Assembly: GCA_023818865.1 (NCBI GenBank)
Contig: JAMWDF010000090.1
Span: 1-9,202 of the forward strand
DNA length: 9,202 bases
Direction: 5' to 3'
DNA from: Candidatus Omnitrophota bacterium
GTDB taxonomy: Bacteria > Ratteibacteria > UBA8468 > B48-G9 > DSTR01
The translations under genes were made by a program, and so were the position numbers. Shown here one piece after another: positions 4,292 to 9,202 of the stretch (position 1 is the first letter of the stretch; each line of letters starts with the position of its first letter). The notes under the pieces were generated by a model. The model was not told the origin of the DNA. It did not search any database and saw only the letters and a list, made by a program, of their open reading frames with translations.

Positions 4292-6227
4292 GCTGGTTTT
4301 TTCTCTGGCAAACAGGGAAATTAATTACTGTTTCCCGAAAAGCTTCCGGGGTGCCGATATCAAAACGTTGTCCCTGAACCAGGTAACCTATAAAATCGTC
4401 CTCCTGGCGTAAACGATCTAAACAGGAGGTTAACTGAAATTCCCCATGTTCCCGGACATTTCGCTGGATATGTTCGCGCAGGAAGTCAAAGACCTTTGGC
4501 TTGAGAACATAAAGGCCGAAGATGGTCAAGAACCTGTCTTCGGGAAGTTCCTCTACCTGGAGATGCTGCCGGGCGTAATCCAAGGTTGGTTTTTCGTAAA
4601 AGGCAGTGATATCCAGAATAGAATGAGGATGTCTCCAAGTACCGGTGACGCAACCAAATTGATGGACCTGGTTTCCTTCTGTTATTTTCAAACCAACCAC
4701 ATTACAGCCAAACCGCTGGTAGACCTGAAGGATTTGGCTGGCGCAGGAAAGGGTAGAACTGGAGACGTAAAGATGGTCTCCCAGAAGAAGCAAAAATGGT
4801 TCCTGGTTTACCCAGGAATAACTGCAAAATACAGCATGGCCAAAGCCATCTTGAATATCCTGAGAAATAATTGTGACCCGGCGGCCAACATCCAGAAGAT
4901 ACCGCAGATACTGTTTGTTTTCATCGGAGAGTTTGTTAAGGTTTTCAATCGGGGGCGGAGTTCCAAAGAACTCTTCAAATAGGGACCGGTCATTTTTTTG
5001 GACAATCAGACAGACTTCTTCAATGCCTGCGTCCAGGGCTTCTTCTATGATATACATGATTACTGGTTTGGCCCGGCCGGCGCTATCAACCACCGGGAAA
5101 AGTTCTTTCTTCATTACCTTGGTGACCGGGAAAAGATGTGGTCCAAATCCAGCTGCTGGAATCACTGCCTTTCTCACCCGAGCAGTAGAATAAATGGTGA
5201 GCCTAAGAGCTTCAAGACCCAGTTGTTTCTCAACAATCTTAAGAACTGCATCTTGGCAGTTTTGGTCCTTTGCGATGAATTGAGCAGACCCGTCTCCCTG
5301 AGAGCCAACTCCTTTCCCTCCCCAGACATACGGCTTCAAAGCCGGGCAAGACAAAACTCGGTGTAACACCGGAGCGGTTAATTGAGATGGACAGGCAGGT
5401 TGAACCAAGGCATCAAAAGTTTCTTGGGCTTCAGCCATCAGCCGGCCCAACTTTTCCGCCTCACCTTTCTGGAGAACCTCAGCGGCTTGTAAGGTAATTT
5501 TCTTGTTGATTGGTCCGAGGTATTGCTGAACGTTTTTCTGGAGTTCATTTTCGGCGAAGGGATAGCAGTGGTTCAGTTTGTTTAGAATCTCCCGGGTATC
5601 CTTGCTGGCTTTGAGGTCTACAATCACCAGGTAGAGATTCTTGGCCACAGTTAGTTCCTGCACTTCCATCTGTTCGCCATCAAAAATAAGCAGGAGTGGA
5701 CGGCTACCGTAAGCGCACGCCTGGTCCATTCGGCCGCAGCGAGAAGGAGTAGTAATTTCACCCAGGTAGGCAAACTCCATTTCCCCGCGAACAGTCATTT
5801 TCAGGTCATAGACCCGGTTGAAGGCGCGAGCCACCAGAACACAGATGGCCGCGCTGGAAGACAATCCTTTCTTGATGGGAAGGTCCATCTGGTAGTTGTT
5901 AATCTCTAGTCCGCGTACCCGGTAATGAATCATTACTTGGTAAGCTACTCCGGCCGCGTAACTGAAAAACCCCCCTTCTTGAGCAATCTTAAAGAGAACA
6001 TCTTTGTCCATCGGAACATCCAAGATTGGTCTTTTTCCGTTGCTGGTTGGTACAGACCGAAGAACAAATCTGGTGGGGTGTGGCTGAACATCTGCATAAA
6101 TACCCTGGTTGGTGCCGGTAACCAAGGTGTAACCTTTTTCCAGTTCAGCGTTGAATCGGCGGTATCCGCCAGCCCAGTCACTATGTTCCCCAAAAAGGCA
6201 AATTCTTCCAGGCACAAAAATTTGCAT
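4275..6227 (-). CDS. bifunctional GHMP sugar kinase / GalU-like sugar-1-phosphate nucleotidyltransferase
   Basis: Residues here count from TTG 6254. ATG 6227 (residue 10) is my preferred start because it places PGRICLFGEH at the N-terminus, as in galactokinase-like enzymes. ATG 6242 is an alternative, and no start has a clear ribosome binding site. The kinase half (about 10-355) has FGEHSDWAGG, the ATP loop GLSSSAA (130-136), a GRMDQACAYG segment and the C-terminal GHMP motif GDGSAQF. The second half (361-655) is a nucleotidyltransferase resembling GalU: KAVIPAAGFG, KKELFPVVD, DGFGHAV, the metal site LGDH (491-494) and a late DIGTPEAF. The likely role is phosphorylating a free sugar at C1 and then activating it to a nucleotide-sugar. 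The sugar and nucleotide are unknown. The usual Thr-Arg of the signature loop is Pro-His here. Confidence 0.88.
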   Translation of the reverse strand: MQIFVPGRICLFGEHSDWAGGYRRFNAELEKGYTLVTGTNQGIYADVQPHPTRFVLRSVPTSNGKRPILDVPMDKDVLFKIAQEGGFFSYAAGVAYQVMIHYRVRGLEINNYQMDLPIKKGLSSSAAICVLVARAFNRVYDLKMTVRGEMEFAYLGEITTPSRCGRMDQACAYGSRPLLLIFDGEQMEVQELTVAKNLYLVIVDLKASKDTREILNKLNHCYPFAENELQKNVQQYLGPINKKITLQAAEVLQKGEAEKLGRLMAEAQETFDALVQPACPSQLTAPVLHRVLSCPALKPYVWGGKGVGSQGDGSAQFIAKDQNCQDAVLKIVEKQLGLEALRLTIYSTARVRKAVIPAAGFGPHLFPVTKVMKKELFPVVDSAGRAKPVIMYIIEEALDAGIEEVCLIVQKNDRSLFEEFFGTPPPIENLNKLSDENKQYLRYLLDVGRRVTIISQDIQDGFGHAVFCSYSWVNQEPFLLLLGDHLYVSSSTLSCASQILQVYQRFGCNVVGLKITEGNQVHQFGCVTGTWRHPHSILDITAFYEKPTLDYARQHLQVEELPEDRFLTIFGLYVLKPKVFDFLREHIQRNVREHGEFQLTSCLDRLRQEDDFIGYLVQGQRFDIGTPEAFRETVINFPVCQRKNQRENTG

Positions 6228-6232
6228 ATCTA

Positions 6233-6243
6233 ATTCTATCATA
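6233..6243 (-). promoter_or_regulatory. possible -10 element giving a near-leaderless kinase transcript
   Basis: Read on the minus strand, TATGAT (6243-6238) and the overlapping TAGAAT (6238-6233) lie just before ATG 6227. Transcription starting about six bases beyond either would yield an mRNA with little or no leader. That would fit the absence of a Shine-Dalgarno. No good -35 is visible, so this is tentative. Confidence 0.2.
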
Positions 6244-6281
6244 TCGCCGGGCAATGAATAGAAAAACTGGGTAAAAAGTTT

Positions 6282-6314
6282 TTGCTGGACGCTAAAGGCG
6301 AAAAGTGTTATGCT
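6282..6314 (+). promoter_or_regulatory. possible extended -10 promoter for the dTDP-glucose dehydratase gene
   Basis: TATGCT at 6309-6314 is preceded by TG one base upstream, forming an extended -10 element. There is no well-spaced -35: TTGCTG at 6282 is 21 bases away, and TGGACG at 6286 is a poor match at 17 bases. The -10 lies about 65 bases before the start codon, in the divergent intergenic region. Confidence 0.35.
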
Positions 6315-6378
6315 TTGGCAATTTAGATAACTCTATCTGAAACTTGTACTTGAAAGACCATTGTTGGGGAATAAAACA

Positions 6379-7377
6379 GTGAATATGAAAATAGTTGTTA
6401 CCGGCGGGGCTGGTTTTATCGGTTCCCATTTTATCCGGTATCTCCTGAAGAAGTATCCAGACTGCCAAATTCTTAACATTGACCGGCTAACTTACGCAGG
6501 CAACATTCACAATTTGGATGATGTTTCCTCTGATCGTCGGTATTGTTTTGTTCAGGAAGATATCTGCCACCAGAAGGAAATGACCACTCTTCTTAGAGAT
6601 TGGGACATTCTGGTTAACTTTGCGGCCGAGACTCATGTTGATCGTTCTTTGGTTAACCCTGAAGCTTTTATTAGAACGGATGTCCTAGGAGTTTTCTCTT
6701 TGCTCCGGTCTGCCTATCAATGTAAACTGAGAAAATTCATTCAGATTTCTACAGATGAGGTTTACGGGAGTGTCAGCCAGGGAAGGCTAAAGGAAACCAG
6801 ACTTCTTTCTCCGTCTAATCCTTATGCGGCTAGCAAAGCAGCCGCAGATCTTCTGGCTCTTTCTTACTGGAAAAGTTATGGCTTGCCGGTTTGCATCGTT
6901 CGCAGTACCAACAATTTTGGGCCGTTCCAGCATCCGGAAAAAATGATTCCCTTATTCATTACCAACGCTCTGCTGAACAAAAAGTTGCCAGTATATGGTG
7001 AAGGAAAGCAGATAAGGCAATGGCTTTTTGTTGAGGACCATTGTGGGGCAATTGATTTGATTTTGCAGAAAGGAGAAAACGGCCAGGTTTATCATGTTTC
7101 TCCAGAAAGGGGCTACCGGAATTTGACAGTGGCCAGGAAAATCTTACGACTGTTAGGGAAACCGGACTCCCTGATGGAATTCGTGAAAGATCGCGCTGGG
7201 CATGACTACCGTTACAGTCTAAACTGTCAGAAGATTAAAGCTCTGGGATGGAAACCGCGCCACTCGTTTAACTCCGCCTTTGCCAAGACTGTCCAGTGGT
7301 ACAAAGAAAATACTGGCTGGTGGCAGCCGATCAGGGAAGGGGATTTCCAAGAATATTACCGCCAGCAGTATGGCTGA
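6379..7377 (+). CDS. rfbB: dTDP-glucose 4,6-dehydratase
   Basis: This short-chain dehydrogenase-fold enzyme converts dTDP-glucose to dTDP-4-keto-6-deoxyglucose using bound NAD, the branch point to rhamnose and other deoxysugars. Counting from ATG 6385, the NAD motif GGAGFIG is at 7-13 and HVDRS at 84-88. The catalytic T-D-E is at 123-125 (STDEVYG), and YAASK with Tyr147 and Lys151 follows. The later block IRQWLFVEDH corresponds to the family's RDWLYVEDH, with Gln in place of Asp. The length (331-333 residues) is normal. GGGGA at 6366-6370 is 8 bases from GTG 6379, which I take as the start; ATG 6385 is the alternative. It is divergent from the kinase gene. RmlA, RmlC and RmlD partners are not in this window. 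Confidence 0.93.
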   Translation: MNMKIVVTGGAGFIGSHFIRYLLKKYPDCQILNIDRLTYAGNIHNLDDVSSDRRYCFVQEDICHQKEMTTLLRDWDILVNFAAETHVDRSLVNPEAFIRTDVLGVFSLLRSAYQCKLRKFIQISTDEVYGSVSQGRLKETRLLSPSNPYAASKAAADLLALSYWKSYGLPVCIVRSTNNFGPFQHPEKMIPLFITNALLNKKLPVYGEGKQIRQWLFVEDHCGAIDLILQKGENGQVYHVSPERGYRNLTVARKILRLLGKPDSLMEFVKDRAGHDYRYSLNCQKIKALGWKPRHSFNSAFAKTVQWYKENTGWWQPIREGDFQEYYRQQYG

Positions 7378-7386
7378 GTGTTTGGC

Positions 7387-7415
7387 TTGACTGCCAGTTT
7401 CATTCAAGGTAGAAT
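7387..7415 (+). promoter_or_regulatory. promoter for tRNA-Glu
   Basis: TTGACT (7387-7392) and TAGAAT (7410-7415) are separated by exactly 17 bases. Each matches the sigma70 consensus at five of six positions. The -10 ends 19 bases before the tRNA 5' end. Confidence 0.8.
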
Positions 7416-7434
7416 TTATATCAGGTTAGTTCCC

Positions 7435-7507
7435 GCCCCCATCGACTAGCGGCCTAGGTCACCACTCTTTCAAGGTGGTAGCACCGGTTCGATTCCGGTT
7501 GGGGGCG
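7435..7507 (+). tRNA. tRNA-Glu (TTC)
   Basis: The acceptor GCCCCCA pairs perfectly with TGGGGGC. The anticodon stem is CCACT/GGTGG (one G-U) around loop CTTTCAA, giving anticodon TTC. The T stem ACCGG/CCGGT flanks TTCGATT. The D arm GAC...GTC and the TCGACTAGCGG block closely follow the usual bacterial tRNA-Glu pattern. The discriminator is G, and CCA is not encoded. A run of five T's starts two bases after the gene and may help end transcription. It faces the convergent LysM gene, whose stop is five bases away. Confidence 0.96.
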
Positions 7508-7511
7508 CTTT

Positions 7512-8498
7512 TTATTGTCTGGGCGGAATCTTCAGTTTCTGGCCTGCTTTCACTTCTTTGCTTTTCAAATTATTCAGTTCCACCAACTGCTGCACAGTCG
7601 TGCCGTGATTCTTAGCAATCCGGGTGAGGGTTTCTCCTGGTTTGACAGTATAGGTAATTGCAGTGGCTGAACTCAGTCGCTGAGTAATCGCTTCCTTAGT
7701 TTTTTTTTCTCCTTTGGCGACGTCTGGTCCTCCGGTCTTGCTCTGGAGTAATTGGATGATGCTTTCCTGACGGACGATTTCCTCTAGGAGAAAATTAATT
7801 TTCTTGTTAATCTCTTCTCGTAGTTCCTGCAGGGACTTCCCAGAAAGTTCATAAGAAGTTCTGATATGGCGGAGCTCGCTTTCCTGGCGACTCATTTCGG
7901 AAAGTAAAACCTCTGATTTTTTAGCTATTTCTTGCCGCAATTCCTGGACTTTCTGCTCAAGAAGCAATTGGTTATTTTCCAGGGTTGTTAATTTTTCTCT
8001 CAACTTTTCCGCCAAGTTGGAAATAGCGTTCTGATGATTTTTTACTAAGGTGAGCTCATTCTGTATTGCGGTCACGGCTTGTTGAAAGGCAGTGGTTGAG
8101 GATGTTAAAGAACTGATGAGTTCAGTGTAAGATTTTTTCAGAGTTTCAATGTCCCGACGAAATTCAATGTTCTTGGATTCCTGTTCGGCCAGGTTGTTTC
8201 TGAGATTCTCTTTAATCTGGAACTCCAGGTCGTTCAACTTCCCCCCTAACTCCCGGAAATCCCTGGCTAAGTTTTCAATTCTTTCCGCCAGGGCAGCCCG
8301 ATCAGTGGAAAGGGTACTGGACTGTTCTTCTATCTTCTTAGTTACTTCTTCCCGGAGGTCTTCTACTTTAGCTTCAAGGCGCGACTGGCTTTCCGCTAAC
8401 TCCTGCTTGAGTCCTTGCAAGTCCTGTTGGTTGACCAAAGTCTCACAGCCACAAAGCGCCAGAAAAATTATCGCCAGAAACCAGAATGATTCCTTCAT
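7512..8498 (-). CDS. coiled-coil lipoprotein with C-terminal LysM domain
   Basis: The protein has 328 residues. It starts with a lipoprotein signal peptide: a hydrophobic stretch and lipobox LCGC with Cys18 as the lipidated residue. From about 22 to 255 it is almost wholly charged, Leu-rich heptad sequence without Pro or Gly, a long coiled coil that likely forms a rod. After a short linker comes a LysM domain at 281-325 (YTVKPGETL, then LVELNNL and AGQKLKIP), which binds peptidoglycan glycan chains. It is therefore probably anchored in a membrane, likely the outer one, and reaches to the cell wall. It starts 14 bases after the Pal stop, so the two are likely co-transcribed. The Shine-Dalgarno is weak (GGA). 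The exact role is unknown. Confidence 0.88.
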   Translation of the reverse strand: MKESFWFLAIIFLALCGCETLVNQQDLQGLKQELAESQSRLEAKVEDLREEVTKKIEEQSSTLSTDRAALAERIENLARDFRELGGKLNDLEFQIKENLRNNLAEQESKNIEFRRDIETLKKSYTELISSLTSSTTAFQQAVTAIQNELTLVKNHQNAISNLAEKLREKLTTLENNQLLLEQKVQELRQEIAKKSEVLLSEMSRQESELRHIRTSYELSGKSLQELREEINKKINFLLEEIVRQESIIQLLQSKTGGPDVAKGEKKTKEAITQRLSSATAITYTVKPGETLTRIAKNHGTTVQQLVELNNLKSKEVKAGQKLKIPPRQ

Positions 8499-8512
8499 GA
8501 ATTTCCGATTCT

Positions 8513-9193
8513 TTATTGGTTAACACTTATTTTAAACTCGCACCGTCTGTTTTTAGCCCAGGCTTCTTCGTTGGAACGCGGATCAGCCGGCTTATCTTCC
8601 CCATAACTGGTAGTAAACAGTCTGGCTGGAGCTACCCCCAGGGCGGTCAAATACCTTCTGGCGCTAAGACTCCGTTGTTCGCCAAGGGCCAGGTTATACT
8701 CTCTGGTTCCCCTTTCATCGCAGTGGCCTTCTATCATGACCTTAATGTTAGGGTTTTTCAAAAGGTAAGCGGCTATCTCTTTAAGCACTTTCTGGGCTTC
8801 TGGTTTCAAGTCATACCTGTCAAAGTCAAAATAAATGTTCTGAAAAACCATGGCGGCTTCTGGGGAAACCTCGCTGGGTTCTCTGAAGACAGTTCCCGGA
8901 GGAATCGCTTTCTGGGCAATATCTTCTCCTTTAGTTGCCTTGGCTATTTCAGTAGGCGTAGCCTTAGCCGGTGGGCTTACTGGTGGCTGAGGTACTGGTG
9001 GAGTCACTGGTTTTACTGGTTTTTCCGGAGGAGATGGGGTTGTTGGCGGAACACTGGGAATCTGGGGAGTAACTGGTTCGGTTGGTTTCAGAGCTGAAGC
9101 AGCTTCTTTCCTCTGTCTCATGATTTCTGGACAGCAGCCAGAGAGGATTAAGATTACACTGGCCATCAACACCACTAACCACTTTCTTTTCAT
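8513..9193 (-). CDS. pal: peptidoglycan-associated lipoprotein (Pal/OmpA-domain)
   Basis: The protein has 226 residues. A signal peptide ends in lipobox LSGC, with Cys20 lipidated. A Pro-rich linker spans about 36-78. An OmpA-like peptidoglycan-binding domain covers about 118-223, with IYFDFDRYDL, then GHCDERGTREYN and a final NRRCEF block. These residues bind the diaminopimelate-containing peptide of peptidoglycan. In the Tol-Pal complex the protein ties the outer membrane to the wall. TolB usually lies just upstream, but that region is outside the window. ATG 9193 follows GGGGGAACA, a good ribosome binding site. The linker is longer and richer in proline than in E. coli Pal. It precedes the LysM lipoprotein on the same strand. 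Confidence 0.93.
   Translation of the reverse strand: MKRKWLVVLMASVILILSGCCPEIMRQRKEAASALKPTEPVTPQIPSVPPTTPSPPEKPVKPVTPPVPQPPVSPPAKATPTEIAKATKGEDIAQKAIPPGTVFREPSEVSPEAAMVFQNIYFDFDRYDLKPEAQKVLKEIAAYLLKNPNIKVMIEGHCDERGTREYNLALGEQRSLSARRYLTALGVAPARLFTTSYGEDKPADPRSNEEAWAKNRRCEFKISVNQ
8979..9077 (+). repeat. low-complexity ACTGGT repeats encoding the Pal proline linker
   Basis: ACTGGT occurs at 8979, 8994, 9006, 9015 and 9072. On the coding (minus) strand it reads ACCAGT and produces the recurring PVTP/PVSP pattern of the Pal linker. The spacing is irregular. It may vary in length between strains. Confidence 0.5.
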
Positions 9194-9202
9194 TGTTCCC
9201 CC

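Noticed and set aside
4446..5366. Plus-strand frames of 178, 106 and 122 residues.
   Set aside because: They lie opposite the nucleotidyltransferase coding sequence, which shows clear motifs. These frames have no family features or credible starts.
3624..7507. Sugar module bracketed by tRNA-Lys and tRNA-Glu as an integrated island.
   Set aside because: No integrase, no repeat of either tRNA 3' end at the other boundary, and no obvious change in base composition by eye.
8516..9097. Plus-strand 193-residue frame rich in Trp, Arg and Phe.
   Set aside because: It is the mirror of the Pal coding sequence. The Trp/Arg richness comes from reading the proline linker backwards.

Overview
The window looks like chromosomal sequence from an uncultivated Gram-negative-type bacterium. 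The outer-membrane assignment rests on a Pal-family OmpA-domain lipoprotein and a second coiled-coil/LysM lipoprotein (both with lipoboxes). Gene content (AmmeMemoRadiSam genes, a Mut7-C RNase, a GHMP kinase-nucleotidyltransferase fusion, scattered single tRNAs) is compatible with a deep-branching candidate phylum, but I cannot name the taxon from the sequence. No transposase, integrase, CRISPR or phage gene is present.

Layout. (1) 2-3521, plus strand: the 3' part of an RdgB/HAM1 nucleotide-sanitation pyrophosphatase, an elongator tRNA-Met, a Mut7-C/DUF82 RNase-like protein, then a compact AmmeMemoRadiSam locus: radical SAM enzyme AmrS, and a Memo domain fused in frame to AMMECR1. The Memo coding sequence is split by an apparent single-base frameshift near 2250. 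(2) 3568-3998: tRNA-Lys with a good promoter, then an 89-residue protein I do not recognise. (3) 3995-6254, minus strand: a two-domain sugar kinase/nucleotidyltransferase, overlapped at its end by a very short Gfo/Idh/MocA-type reading frame that looks internally deleted. (4) 6379-7377, plus strand and divergent: dTDP-glucose 4,6-dehydratase. (5) 7387-7507: tRNA-Glu with a near-consensus promoter. (6) 7512-9193, minus strand: Pal followed by the LysM lipoprotein, probably one operon.

How the genes work together. Regions 3 and 4 form a sugar-activation module: phosphorylate a sugar, convert it to a nucleotide-sugar, and make 4-keto-6-deoxy sugars, presumably for surface glycans. The true substrates are unknown, and the nucleotidyltransferase has an altered signature loop. 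Region 6 encodes proteins tying the outer membrane to peptidoglycan. The AmmeMemoRadiSam locus is a widely conserved but functionally unresolved three-component system. Here both the radical SAM enzyme and Memo start with signal-peptide-like hydrophobic segments. This locus, with its fusion and frameshift, is the part most worth a second look. There is no gene-free stretch longer than about 130 bases.
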